From Armigeres subalbatus (lineage: Eukaryota > Arthropoda > Insecta > Diptera > Culicidae), in contig NC_085141.1 of the NCBI RefSeq assembly GCF_024139115.2, positions 371,465,925 to 371,529,924 of the forward strand: 64,000 nucleotides of DNA, given 5' to 3'. The position numbers were made by a program, and so were the translations under genes. The notes under the pieces were generated by a model, which was not told the DNA's origin, did no database searches, and saw only the letters and a list, made by a program, of their open reading frames with translations. Of this stretch, positions 46,401-57,599 are shown piece after piece. Position 1 is the first letter of the stretch. Each line of letters opens with the position of its first letter.

Positions 46401-47222
46401 AGGAACTTCCGGAAAAAAGATTTCTGAAGGAGCTTCCGGAGGAAAGATTCCTGGAGGAACTTTCGTAGTAAAGATTCCTGGAGGAATTTCCAGAGGAAAG
46501 ATTCCTGAAGGAACTTCCGCAGGAAAGGTTCCTGGAGGAAGTTCTGGAAGAAAGATTCCTGAAGGAAGTACCGGAGGAAAAATTGCTGAAGGAACTTCCG
46601 GAGGAAAGATTCCTGGGGGAACTTCCGGAGGAAAGATTCCTGGAGGAACGTCCGGAGGAAGGATTTCTGGAGGAACTACCGGAGGAGAGATTCCTGGAGG
46701 AACTTCCGAAGGAAGGATTCCTAGAAGAACTTCCAGAGGAAAGATTCCTGGAGGAATTTCCGGAGAAAAAGATTCCTGGAGGAACTTCCGAAGGAAAGAT
46801 TCCTGGAGGAACTTCCGGAGGAAAGATTCCTGGAGGAACTTCCGGAGCAACGATTCCTGCAGGAACTCCCAGAGGAAATATTCCTGGAGCAACTTCCGGA
46901 GGAAAGATTCCTGGAGGAACTTTCGGAGGAAAGATTGCTGGAGGAACTTCCGGAGGAAAGATTCGTGGAGGAACTTCCGGAAGAATGATTCCTGGAGGAA
47001 CTTCCGGCTGGAGGAACTTTTGGAGGAAAGATTCCTGCAGAAACATCCGGATGAAGGACTCCTGGAGGAACTTCCGGAGAAAATATTCTTGGACGAACTT
47101 CCGGAGGAAAGATTCCGGAAGAGAGATTCCTAAATGAACTTCCGGAGGAGAGATTCCTGAAGGAGCTTCCGAAGGAGAGATTCCTGGAGGAACTTCCGGA
47201 GGAAATATTCCTGGTGGAACAC
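43490..47222. repeat. 3.7-kb minisatellite, 27-bp unit with GGAACTTCCGGAGGAA core
   Basis: Units of 27 bp (GGAACTTCCGGAGGAAAG plus ATTCCTGRA) dominate from about 44,030. Before that, 24-bp variants (GGAACTTCCGGAGGAGTTGC type) run from 43,700. Because the unit is a multiple of three and carries no stop in most frames, several frames on both strands stay open: 44,323-46,146 (-, 607 codons), 45,354-46,892 (-, 512) and 46,141-47,133 (+, 330). Their translations (FLRKFLQES, PPEVPPGIF, SSGSSSRNL, GTSGGKIPG, PEERFLEEL) are the same DNA read in different frames. Confidence 0.9.
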
Positions 47223-47224
47223 TA

Positions 47225-47535
47225 TGTTCATAGCATCATGATCTCATCCTGACAATCAGTAAAGAAAATGGAACTGGATCGCTGGAGCTGGAGCCCATTG
47301 CTGTAGAGGCAGACCCAGAAGTTCAAAGGAATAAAAAAAATGACGAGGCAATGAGCTAGAATGAAACAAAAGATAGGAAAAATAACACGGTGTATAGTTC
47401 CTCCCCGAGCACCTGAAACTGAACACGGAAAGATCACACATAAACAGAACACGTCTGATTGCTTCGCTGAACCGGAGCTGAAAATTCTATTAGAAATATG
47501 TTGCCGATATATTTGCAAAAAAAAACATAAAACCC
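47225..47535. other. No gene assigned
   Basis: Mixed composition. Short frames on both strands overlap each other and match nothing. Confidence 0.3.
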
Positions 47536-47598
47536 TTCTTCTGGATTTATTATTATAAATATATTTTTATTTAAGAGACTTTCAGCTCTTCTGGATTT
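47536..47598 (-). mobile_element. 39-bp retro-insertion of an RNA 3' end (1 of 3)
   Basis: TCTTCTGGATTT occurs at 47,536-47,547 and 47,587-47,598. Between them, on the minus strand, GCTGAAAGTCTCTTAAATAA leads into an A/T-rich tail. Same core as 53,836 and 61,371. Confidence 0.7.
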
Positions 47599-47779
47599 GA
47601 AAAAGTAATCCAATTGAAACTTTGTATTATATTGGACTTTCAAATTAAGCTTTAAAACACATTAAACAAACAAATATGGACGTTCTGGTCTAGATGTTGG
47701 ACACATCTACCAACTGCAAAATCATAATACACTCAAGAATCTCATCTCTCATAAAATCGTGCCACTGAAGCCACCATAA

Positions 47780-48965
47780 TTCTTGCACTTGCCACAACGA
47801 CATGGCACCGAACTGAAAAGGAACAGCTGCTTACCCGGTAAACAACTCTCGAGCAAATTCACAACCTTGCACCGAGGCTACCGAGGCCATATGCCAGTTT
47901 TGGCGCTCCTCATAAGTAGCGGCGGCAGCAGCATCCTTCCCCGGTCGTCTAAGCAGAAACTTAATCCTTGGGCATCGCCGGCTTCAGCTGGCAAGCACAG
48001 AGCGACCGCCTGCCTGCATTATGATGATGTGACAACTTGAAGGCCACCACGAGCCGAGCACGGCGTACCGTCCTCGGGAGGAGATTGTGGCGTTCCACAA
48101 TTTGCCACCGCAGCAGAAGCCAGCAGCGCCAGCGGGCGCACTCTGCAGTCTGGGAACCTACCCAAAATGCTTGCAGTGATTCACTTTTCCTCGCACATAC
48201 GTTCCCGGAACGGTCTATGACGATTGGTCGAGTGGTAATTTGTTCGAACGGATAATTGGTCGAAGTTAGATAATGAAAAAGGCATACATATGCTTGAAAA
48301 CAAAAGATTTGGTCATCGAACATTTCGAATCGAATGGCGCAAGTGGTCGAAAGCGCAATTTTATTCGAACTAGTGACATTTGATCGAACAATTGTGTAAC
48401 CGAATATAACCTCTTTCGACCAAATGGTTGGCTCTACTATCCGTCGAATAATGGCACAACAATGTACACATTCTCAACAACGCTACCCCGGCGCAAAGAG
48501 CGGCGGAAGGGGCAATGCGACGTCAAGGAAGATCCGCCATTAATTAAGTTTAATTACAGTCAAATTTGTGGCAGCCTTCGTCCGTTTATATTATAATAAT
48601 AGCAATAATAAACGTAGTAGCGCAGAAGAAGGACTACCACCACAGTTATGACGGCAAAACGTGACAGGATAGGGATGATCCTTTGGCATTGGAGCGTATG
48701 CGGAAGGAGAAGAACGGTTGGCTGTGGCCACTTATGAAGTGCTATGGTCAAACACTACGATGCTCTGCTAGGCTGGCTGGTGGCTTCCACTCTATCACCC
48801 CTCCACTTCAAGTGCACAGCACAGAACCAGGGGGGCTAAGCTAGTGCTGCTGCGGTTTTGTTGATTTATCTTCGGTGGAAAGGCCTCTTCCTGTGTTTTC
48901 AAATGTTCGCCCCGATGGACGGAAGCTGGTTGGGACAGGACGGGGATTACAGAGGTGTGAATGGG
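47780..48965. other. GC-rich, apparently unique stretch
   Basis: No transposon motif except a decayed run of TTCGAAC/GGTCGAA-type units at about 48,220-48,450. A 120-codon minus frame (47,961-48,323) has no known domain. Confidence 0.3.
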
Positions 48966-49244
48966 TAAATATTGAGCTTTTCAGCTTGATTCGGAAATAG
49001 TTTGTTTTTTTTTCTGTTTACATTACACATCGTTTCAAATAATGCTTGAATTTCCAGTCTTCAAATTTTCACAATTCGCAACGAACAGTCTCAAAGCAAA
49101 TTAATGTTTAAGTCTTCAGAACATTCAATCACAGTTTTTTTAGTTTTTCAGCTTATCAGTCTGTCAATATTTCACTCCATCAATAATACAGTCTCCCACT
49201 TCTTCAGTCTTTATTTATTTGCTTTTTTTCAATTTTAATTTTTT

Positions 49245-49435
49245 CCATTATTAGATTGATCCACGTTTGCATTCGTATATCATAAGGCTAACACTATGAT
49301 ACTTTTATGCCCAAGGAAGCTATTTAAAACAATTCCCAAACCGAAAATTGCCTATGTCAGCACCGGGAACCGTACCCAGCCACTCTCATCATGGTCTTGC
49401 TTTGTAGCCGCGCGTCTTACCGCTAGGCTAAGTAG
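49245..49435 (-). mobile_element. tRNA-derived SINE (family 2), partial
   Basis: On the minus strand: A-box TAGCCTAGCGGTAAG (about 49,417-49,431), 'GCGCGGCTACAAAGCAAG', a decayed B-box GGGTACGGTTCCCGG (about 49,362-49,376), then the body matching 27,270-27,320 in reverse. The 3' end is missing. Confidence 0.7.
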
Positions 49436-49439
49436 GGTC

Positions 49440-50019
49440 TAAAAATTGTTCAAATTGACATCTTTCAGCTCAGACTACAAACTTTCAGATTTTCAGCCAC
49501 ATAGTCAATAAATCTGTCAAAAAACTCAAAATCAATAAATCAATCAGTCTTTCAACCATTCAAATTACCTTATACAGTCGCCTCTCTACATCTCGACATA
49601 GAAGCAACCATCGAGATAAGGAGAGATCGAATTTTCAGGCACATGTAGTTTATAAAGCTTTCAATTTTCAGTCTTTTTTCTTTTAGTCTTCCGATCTTTC
49701 AATCTTTTACAATATCCACGACATACTATCTTTCTGTCTTTCAATCTTTCAGATTTTCCTGTAGTCTGTAGCCCTGCATCCCCGATAGACCGCGAGGACA
49801 TGACCAGCACCGTTACCAATCATTTGAATACAAGAGCTCTCGGATTGTGCACATTTAGGTTGAAGAGTAAATCCCATGCTTCCATCCACTGGTTCCCTGT
49901 GCAATTGCGATTGTTCTGGTCAATCACGGAGTAGCAACCACGAAATACACGATCATCATGCTCATGTTCAAATTATCCAAGCTAGGTCCTAAATCCAGGT
50001 TAATAGAATGAATTTATTC
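49440..50019. other. AT-rich DNA, nothing assigned
   Basis: Contains TTTCAGTCTTTC-like low-complexity sequence and a possible MITE start at 49,573 (ACAGTCGCCTCTCTAC). No gene seen. Confidence 0.3.
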
Positions 50020-50064
50020 GAACCCAAAGAGTAAAATTTGAAGGATGTTTGTCAAAACGAGTCA

Positions 50065-50280
50065 AGTTTACATCTGGGGTATCACAAAGATAACACCTTG
50101 GCTCATTGTTATTCATTTTATTCTGATGTTCTGAATTATCTGAATGTTTCAATTTACGCAGATGACATGAAACTTTTTTTAAAAGTACGTAAGCAATCTG
50201 ATCTGCCAGTGTTTCAAAATGAAATCAACGATTGATATAAGTGGAATAAGAAAAATCATTTACTACTGAACGTATAAATG
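50065..50280 (+). pseudogene. Reverse transcriptase fragment (Jockey/CR1-like)
   Basis: 50,074-50,120 reads SGVSQR-stop-HLGSLLFILF, the degenerate form of the RT motif usually written PQGS-LGPLLF. After a frame change, VSIYADDMKLFLKVRKQSDL (about 50,149-50,208) carries the catalytic YADD box, followed by QNEIND, a stop, and YKWNKKNHLLLNV. Only about 70 codons remain. Clade uncertain. Confidence 0.7.
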
Positions 50281-50389
50281 TAATTCAATCACGTTTACAA
50301 GAAAGATTAATACAGCACAAAAGCCAATATACTGGAGTCGGTTTTTACGCGGGGGATACGTTCCGCGTAAATCAAACTTCCGTCCCCAA

Positions 50390-51146
50390 TGACCTCACCT
50401 CGGCACCGTCACCCAATATCTCTTCCCGAGCAGCACAAGTCAGACAAAAATGGTTGCAGCAACTTGATGGTGTCTGAATCTGGTCACATATGAGCTGCAG
50501 GTGAAGCTTGCGTGCTGCTAGGGCTGAGCTAGTCGTCCCGCTTGCTTGCGCTCCACGTTTCAACACCAAGATCATTTCACCAGTCTTGGAGCTTCGCGCG
50601 TCCTGTTCTAGCGCCGAAAGCTTTTCGATCGACTGCATCGACGTCGGCGTACTTATGCTTATCAGTTTTCACCAACAGGGCCGCTATTCTGTCCTTAACT
50701 TTCTTTGCGGGTCGAGATGCGCTCGACTTCCTCTTTGAGCTACTAACCAGCTGCCAGGGATTTTCGGTCCCTTGTGCCGATGACACTGTTCTGCTGGTAC
50801 CCTCATGCGGTCCGGCGACTTGCGTCTGGTTGATGCCTTTCACTTTTTTTGGGCCGAGAAGTCGCCTTCTCGGGTCAACGTCCTTCAGGCTCCACTACAC
50901 CCCGATCTGCTCCGTCAAGACAACATTTGGCCTACTGTCGTCTACTGTTTGGCTTTGCTCTGAGCACCTTCGCCGGTTTGCTGCCTGAGCCGTTTTTGGG
51001 TAGGCGCGAATTGCGTGGCGGCGCACCAGCAGGTTGTGTTTCAGTTCCTTACTGATGTTCTGCCTTCCGCTTGCGAGCTCGATAATGTTATCGAGTTGCT
51101 CGACGACCACCCGCATCCCGGGTAGTGGTTTAAATATTGAACCCAA
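50390..51146 (-). pseudogene. LINE gag (ORF1) remnant, R1/LOA-like
   Basis: Minus-strand pieces in three frames: LDNIIELASGRQNISKELKH (near 51,080), a Lys/Ser-rich middle (NPWQLVSSSKRKSSASRPAK), and EKLSALEQDARSSKTGEMIL ... EEILGDGAEVRSLGTEV (50,638-50,375). The order and the last motif resemble ORF1 proteins of R1/LOA-type insect LINEs. The zinc knuckles that would follow are missing. Weak but consistent. Confidence 0.5.
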
Positions 51147-51344
51147 ATCGGAAAGTAGGCTGTATCATAGACACTGTAAGTTCTTTAGACGAGCTGAGGC
51201 GAAGACGAGTGTAGCCAAACGAACTCTCAATTAGTGTACCCAAACGAGCATGACGTCATGATTACAATCCAAGCAATGAAATATGTGACGTGAAATTCGT
51301 CTTTATCTTCGTCTTTATCTAATTTTTTCACTTTCTACATATCC

Positions 51345-51412
51345 CTTCTCACTATTCACTTCTCGCCTCTCACTTCTCACTTCTCGATTCTCACTTCTCA
51401 ATCATTTGCTTT
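51345..51412. repeat. Short CACTTCTCAC run
   Basis: Same simple unit as the long array that starts near 52,130. Confidence 0.6.
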
Positions 51413-52128
51413 TCACCCAAGTAGCACACGCAACATCTTCCAAAAAGCACCTTGTTTCTATTCAGTTTTATTAAAGGCATTGGAAAAACATCAAAGCACG
51501 AAGCATGAAGATGTCAAAAACGTTCAAGTTGTGTTCAATGTTTCATTAACTTTGCAATGCAGTACGTGTTTGACATTTGGAAACAAACAGCCAAAGAATT
51601 CTGTACTTTATGTTGTAAACACGAAACAAAATCATCAAGTTGCATATTTTTTACCATGTAACTTCAATGCGCCTTTCAAAATTTATTTGTCTGTTTAAAT
51701 TAGGTTGCAGATAAGTTGAGTTTGTCTTCATGTTTAATTTAGCATCGTTCAACGTTTTGACAACTCACTCATCAAATAACAGAAAACCCGAGTACAAAAC
51801 TTCATATTCGTTTGGTTTTTATGGTGAGTCAACATGCAGTCCCTTCGAAGTGTTGAATGGTGTTGTGGTAGAGTGAAGGACTATCAATCACAAGATCCAT
51901 AAATCGAATCCAGTTTTATATTTTTATTTTATTTTTTTCCACTGTAGTATTTTGTAACATTATTGCAATTTTACTGCAATCGAAGGATGTTTCCATAGGC
52001 TCCACCTCTTGCAATCTAAAGCAAGAGAGTTATATTTGATGACACATACGCAAAGACTGTTTCTTTCCGAATAGTTGCAACACAGTGAATTGTTCAGTAG
52101 TGAAACAAGTTGTGCTGCTTGGGCACTT
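51413..52128. other. AT-rich DNA with a weak tRNA-like segment
   Basis: 51,860-51,912 has TGTGGTAGAGTG (A-box-like) and AAATCGAATCC (B-box-like) at tRNA spacing, so a decayed SINE head is possible. Nothing else recognised. Confidence 0.3.
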
Positions 52129-52998
52129 TTCTCACACACCTCATTCTCCCTTCTAACTTCTCTCTTTTAGCTTCTAACTTCTCACATCTCACATATTGCT
52201 TTTTATTTCTCACTCCTCACTTCTCATATCTCACTCCTCACAACTCACTTCTCTCCATTCACTTATCACTTCTCGATTGTCACTTCTCACTTCTCACATC
52301 TTGCATCTCACTTCTCGTAAAAAGTTTCTCACTTCTCACGCATAGATTCTCATTTCTCACTATTCCCTTATCGCCTCTCACTTCTCACTTCTCGCTCCTC
52401 AATTCTCGCTCATCACTTCTTTCTTCACACTCCCCACTTCTATCTTCTAACTTCACCCTTCTTGCTATCACTTCTCACATCTTAATACTTTACATTTCTC
52501 GCTCATCACTTCTCACAACTCAGTTTTCTTCATAAAATTCTGGCTTCTTACTTCTCATTTCTCGCTTCTTTCCTCTCACATCTTACATCTCACTTCTCGT
52601 ATTGAATTTCTCACGTCTCATTTGTCACTGCCAACCCACTTCTTGGCTCTCACCTATCACTTCTTATTTCTCACTTCTCACATCTTACATCTCACTTCTC
52701 GTATTGAATTTCTCACTTCTCAATCTCACTTCGAATTTGTCGCTTCCAACCCACTTCTCGGCTCTCACTTATCACTTTTCGTTTCTCACTTCTCGCTTCT
52801 CACATGTTACATCTCACTTCTTATTTTTCATATCTTACATATGTATCTCATTTCTCACTTCTCACTATTCACTTCTCGCCTCTCACTTCTGACTTTTAAT
52901 TTCTCATTTCTCCCTTCTTACTTCTCCTTTCTTGCTACTCACTTCGCACAAATTACACCTTTTTTCTCATTTCTCACATCTCACTTCTCATTCGGTCT
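52129..52998. repeat. CACTTCTCACTTCTCA array
   Basis: About 870 bp of imperfect ACTTCTC units, ending in ATTCGGTCTAACGG, a GGCC-array-like motif. The S/L/F-rich frames (up to 141 codons) are artefacts. Confidence 0.85.
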
Positions 52999-53568
52999 AA
53001 CGGCTGTCGCTCTTACAGGGTTGTTACGGAGATTCTGAAATTTTTTCCGCGCCAAATCCGCGCCATTGCCGCGCGACATGAAATCCATTCCGCGCCAAAT
53101 CCGCGCGATTTAAATTCTAATCAAATACACGTTAAATGTCAATTTTTGTATAACAATTTATTGAGCGTCTTCTCTTCAAGTTCTTTTCTTACAATATTAC
53201 AGATTTCAAATATGATTTTAAACTGCAACATATGTTTGTATCAAAATGCTAATAGGACTAATAAAACCGAAGTAAGTATTACAACCCTTCTAAATGGCCT
53301 TATTTGCCACTAGAAGTACTGAATCTAAGGGAACAAGAACTAAACAGTCAAAACTATTTGCTTTAGCACCGCTTTTTGCATTAGATGATGGCTTTGGCAT
53401 GTTTTGTTCCGTTATTTTCAGGGTTTTTTGTTGATAGAACTTTGTAAAATTCGGCACAAGGTACGTTGATTACAAATGAATGTTAAGGCCAGATTTGATC
53501 GTAATAGATTAAAGATAAACGTGGCAAATAATAAAAAAAATCTGCCGAAACCGCAATTTCTTTTGAAT

Positions 53569-53737
53569 TACACCCAGGTTTTTTTACGCGGTTGGAATTC
53601 ATTCATCAGCTTTTCAAATACCCCCTGATTTTTCTTTGATTTTTTGAGATTTTTTTTCGTGGGGTTAACTCATTGCTTCATTGACGCTGAAGGTCTTAAA
53701 CGACCAAAACTAAACCGTGTAAAAAAACCTGTGTGTA
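53569..53737. mobile_element. TA-flanked MITE, CACCCAGGTTTTT family
   Basis: CACCCAGGTTTTTTTACGCGG and the complement of CACACAGGTTTTTTTACACGG form the ends, with TA outside. Same family as 32,340 and 36,720. Confidence 0.65.
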
Positions 53738-53823
53738 CCTAATTAGGCAGCTTTGTTGTAATTATTGATCACAAGACAAACTTGCTTAGATATTAAGGAA
53801 TTAGACAATGAAGCTCCGTTTTT

Positions 53824-53895
53824 TAAACAAAACTTTTTTTTTTTTTTTTGTGTCTTTATTAAAGAGACTTTCAGCCCGAGGCATAAACAAAACTT
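53824..53895 (-). mobile_element. 48-bp retro-insertion of an RNA 3' end (2 of 3)
   Basis: TAAACAAAACTT at 53,824-53,835 and 53,884-53,895 flank a minus-strand sequence: CGGGCTGAAAGTCTCTTTAA, then an overlapping AATAAAGACAC and 15 A residues. Confidence 0.8.
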
Positions 53896-53941
53896 CTGTA
53901 AAACAAATATTTGAAGAAAAAATATTTTAAGCTCTTTTTAG

Positions 53942-54060
53942 TCGAGTCAAGTACGAGACGCTGAAGACGACCACACAGTTGCGGTCGACATACGTATCTG
54001 CAAAGATAACAAAACGTGGTGTAATTAAATGGAGAGTCTTAGACGGTTAAAATATTTGAA
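53942..54060 (+). repeat. Dispersed retroelement end (partner of 27,869)
   Basis: Reverse complement of 27,869-27,987, with landmarks TCGAGTCAAGTACGAGAC and CTGCAAAGATAAC. Parent unknown. Confidence 0.55.
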
Positions 54061-54653
54061 TTCATTTCAAGATATACAAAATAATAATACAAATAATACA
54101 ATAATAATACAAAATAGTAATACAAAATCTAACATAGTTGCTTAAGCTCCGTTTATTTTTCAGTCAGAATCAAGCGTAAGTTCCTTCAAAATTCATATTC
54201 ATATAGAAATTCATCTTGCGCTGATTCATCCCAGAAATTTCTGCGGGTCATCCTCCGGAAAATCTCCCGGAAATTTTCATGGAAATGTTTGTAGAAATTG
54301 AACTGTTTTTGGATCTGCTGAAGTGCAGAAATTTCTGTGGTCATCGCTATAACTCTTTTGTAAATTCAAGGCGGCATTCTTTTCGATTCAATCAAAGTTA
54401 ATTGCCTATTTCCGGGGATTAAACCACCCGACTTGGACGTTAATTTACAATGTTATGGAAACTCATATGTGAATATGTACGTTATGTGGAAGATATTGAT
54501 TTGAAAAATGTATTGGAGGTAACCACTTTCCCTTCGATGGGACTCGAACCCATGACCCTACAGTACGCTAGATTGCGAGTGATTTGACTATGCGTCCAAT
54601 TTGGGAATCTCGAGCTCGTTCAGTAGCCGCTAGGTTGCGAAGGCCGACGGAGG

Positions 54654-54728
54654 TCCTTCGTAGCTTAGTTGGTTAAAGCACCAGTCTAGCGTACTGTAGG
54701 GTCATGGGTTCGAGTCCCATCGAAGGGA
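54654..54728 (+). tRNA. tRNA-like sequence 1 (probably a SINE head or pseudogene)
   Basis: 75 nt fold as a cloverleaf: acceptor TCCTTCG with CGAAGGG, D arm GCTT/AAGC, T arm ATGGG/CCCAT, A-box TAGCTTAGTTGG, B-box GGTTCGAGTCC. The anticodon loop CTAGCGT would give AGC (Ala), but the stem has a C-T mismatch and the acceptor lacks the alanine G3-U70 pair and instead resembles a Tyr acceptor. A normal tRNA is therefore unlikely. Confidence 0.4.
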
Positions 54729-55155
54729 AAGTGGTTACCTCCAATACATTTTTCAAATCAATATCTTCCACATAACGTACATATTCACATATGAGTTTCC
54801 ACAACATTGTAAATTAACGTCCAAGTCGGGTGGTTTAATCCCCGGAAATAGGCAATTAACTTTGATTGAACTGAACCTGAGTTGCGTGCTCTTGCCTACG
54901 CAATGCGGTCGGGTCTGAGCTTGACGACCGACTGGCAAATGCTTACACAACCTCACTTGATCAGTACCGTTGCTGATGAAGAATGTGTATAGCCGCCAGA
55001 CATTCTAAATACTCACGCTCCTCTAATGTGGACGTGTACAATACACATGTGGAAGTATTGGCTTGAGAAATGGATTGCGAGTGATTTGACTATGCGTCCA
55101 ATTTGGGAATCTCGAGCTCGTTCAGTAGCCGCTAGGTTGCGAAGGCCGACGGAGG

Positions 55156-55230
55156 TCCTTCGTAGCTTAGTTGGTTAAAGCACCAGTCTAGCGTACTGTA
55201 GGGTCATGGGTTCGAGTCCCATCGAAGGGA
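55156..55230 (+). tRNA. tRNA-like sequence 2 (identical duplicate)
   Basis: Same 75 nt as at 54,654, inside the 238-bp direct repeat. The same reservations about identity apply. Confidence 0.4.
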
Positions 55231-55935
55231 AAGTGGTTACCTCCAATACATTTTTCAAATCAATATCTTCCACATAACGTACATATTCACATATGAGTTT
55301 CCACAACATTCTTTTCGATTTTCTATAGTCATTCCTGCGGAAATTCATCCAAAAATGTCTTTATAATTTTTCGGGTTTTTAATGCTGGAAATTTATTTGC
55401 AAGGAATTTATACAAGGATCATCATAGGGTCCTTGTGGAAATTTCTTTGGGAAGTTTCTTCGTTTTCTGTTGGTAATCCTGTAAAATACCATCGGAGTTA
55501 ACCGAAAATATCATAAAAAAAACCGCCAGAACCCAGAAATAACTTTTGAGAATCATCTTCTAATTTTGGACCGACTTTCTGCGGAAGAACTTATTAAAAT
55601 GAGGCATTTGTATTAAATCATAGAACATTTTTATGTTTTCAATTGTTGTATAAACCTTTATTCGTACTAGATGAAAGTTATAAAGTAAATATAAAATGTT
55701 CCAATATTATGAAAGAATTCCTGACGACTTTTGAAGAATGATATGCTGTGTGGTTCATCGTAAAAGACACAACCTATCAGAAACTGACAAATATCTTGGT
55801 GTTACGAAGAAATTGACAAGATGGAAATGGGTGTTCATGTCCTTCAAAAGACATGATTTGTGTGCGTCGTGTTTTAGAATGGATTAAAATTGACAACAAG
55901 TGGCGTATCTCTCCTCATAACATTTGTTTAAATAA

Positions 55936-56084
55936 TTGGGCTTATTCTACGAGTGGAGTGACGTGAGATTGCTCGAATGACGTGAGAAGAGTCGTATAGC
56001 CCTATTAGAATAACATGGTCACCTCACGTAAGAATTCCTAAAATCGACTCACCTCGCGTCACTCGACTCGTAGAATAAGCCCAA
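55936..56084. mobile_element. 149-bp MITE with TTGGGCTTATTCTACGAG ends
   Basis: Inverted ends TTGGGCTTATTCTACGAGT and ACTCGTAGAATAAGCCCAA, then GACGTGAG/CTCAC-type subterminal pairs. Target duplication not clear. Confidence 0.75.
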
Positions 56085-56714
56085 ATGCTTGAGAGTGTAA
56101 TGCATGTCATTAAATAAGGACTTGGACATAGCCGAAAAATAATGTTAATAACCTTGAAACGTAAATTTGTTCTCAATAACATTTGCTAATGAAAATAAAG
56201 CCCATCTAGATAGGCATAAAACTAATTTTCAAATAAACTTCCTTAGATTTTTTTCTTAGAAATTTCCACCTAAAACTAAATCCGCGCCAAATCCGCGAAA
56301 ACCGCGAAATCCGCGAAAATCGCGAAATCCGCGTAGTCGTAACAACGCTGTATGACCCAGCATCGTACCTCCATTAAATGCTCTAAGTTCTCGCGTAAAA
56401 AAATAAATGCGCGTAAATCCCAAAAACCGCATTAAAAATCCGCGTTAAAAAGCCACGTATTACTGATTACCCAACCCAATTAATACAACTTCCTTCCCGT
56501 GGTAATTGTGGAGATGCAGAGGTATTCTCGGTCTCTAGTAGCAACAATAACCACACACTTTCATTCCCTCCCTTTCCAAACTGACTGTAAGGACTTGGCC
56601 GGCGTCGTTATTGATCAACATTTGCGAGCTGCTGAAACGTGCACTTGGAGAGTAGATGGTAGAAGCAACCATTGATATGTACAGTCAGTCTAAGCTAAGC
56701 TAAGCTAAGAAAAA

Positions 56715-57375
56715 TTTGTAGATTTTTTTCGTGGAAATTCGTAAGAATTTTCGTTTAAAATTTCGGAACAATTTCCCGGTAGAATTTCGAAAGACTTCCC
56801 CGGTGCAAGTCAGAAGAATTTTCTAGTGAAAGATTTTTTCCGTGTGAAGGAAAATGTGAACAATTTCCGTGGAAAATCGGAATAATTTTCCCGTGGAAAT
56901 TTGAAAGAATTTTCTTGTGGAATATATTTTTTTGCTGAAAAACGGAAGAATTTTCCATTTTAAATTAAAAAAAAAAGTCGTCCGGAATTTCAAAAGAATT
57001 TTCTTGTGGAATTTCTCAACAAATTTCCGTGGAAAATCCCAATTGAAATTTAAAAGCTTTCTCCTGTGGAATTTCGGAACAACACGTGGAAATTCGAAAG
57101 CAGAATTTTCCTTTTGCAAATTGAATGAATTTTCACGTGGAAAATTGGAACAGCTTTTCCGTACAAGTATGAAAGAATTTTCCATAAGAATTCAGAAAAA
57201 AAAATTTTGGTTGCTCGACATTTTTTTTTATGTAGACATTTGGAAGATTAATTTTTCCGTAGAAAATCGCAAGAATTTCTTATAGTATTCGGAAGAATTA
57301 TCTCGTGGAAATTTGGAAAAAAAAACTCGAAATTTCCAAAAACTTTTTTTCGTGGAAATTCGAAAGGAACATTTA
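56715..57375. repeat. Degenerate GAATTTTCCNGTGGAAATT repeats
   Basis: Irregular units of about 31-36 bp containing GTGGAAATT(C/T)GAAAGAATT. The K/F-rich frames on both strands (up to 122 codons) are artefacts. Confidence 0.6.
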
Positions 57376-57599
57376 TACAAAGCCATTTTACAGTTCTATA
57401 ATTTTTCTTATTTTAAAATTCTGTACCTTTCTGTCTTTCAGAGTCCTTTTATTCATTCAGCGCTCAAGTTTCCTTTATACTTGTAGTCGTCTGTTCAAGT
57501 GAATAAGTCTTTCAAATACTCAAATACTAAACTGACAGTCATAGATTTAATCCCACAACTTCCCATTTGATGTTCCACCGTAAATCAATTCCCAACACC

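Larger units (their letters stand above)
54375..55320. mobile_element. Palindromic tRNA-like element with 14-bp target duplication
   Basis: CATTCTTTTCGATT lies at 54,375-54,388 and 55,307-55,320. Inside, 54,389-54,572 and 54,685-54,868 are inverted 184-bp arms with one difference noticed and no length change. 54,571-54,808 is repeated directly at 55,073-55,310 (238 bp, no difference noticed). The arms carry the 3' half of a tRNA-like sequence. The near identity points to a recent event. Confidence 0.8.
53014..56352. mobile_element. 3.3-kb TIR element, copy B, with nested inserts
   Basis: TACAGGGTTGTTACGG at the left and the complement of TACAGCGTTGTTACGA at the right, with TA at both borders. 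Each end is followed by CCGCGCCAAATCCGCG-like blocks. No transposase frame. It contains a MITE (53,569), a micro-insertion (53,836), a retroelement end (53,942), the palindromic insertion (54,389) and another MITE (55,936). Parts match 34,495-38,640. Confidence 0.6.

Noticed and set aside
44323..46892. Long minus-strand ORFs of 607 and 512 codons as structural repeat proteins
   Set aside because: Both are different frames of one 27-bp minisatellite, overlap each other and plus-strand frames, and have no start context, non-repeat domain or flanking gene signals.
54654..55230. Functional alanine tRNA genes
   Set aside because: Mismatched anticodon stem, wrong acceptor identity and location inside a rearranged mobile insertion.
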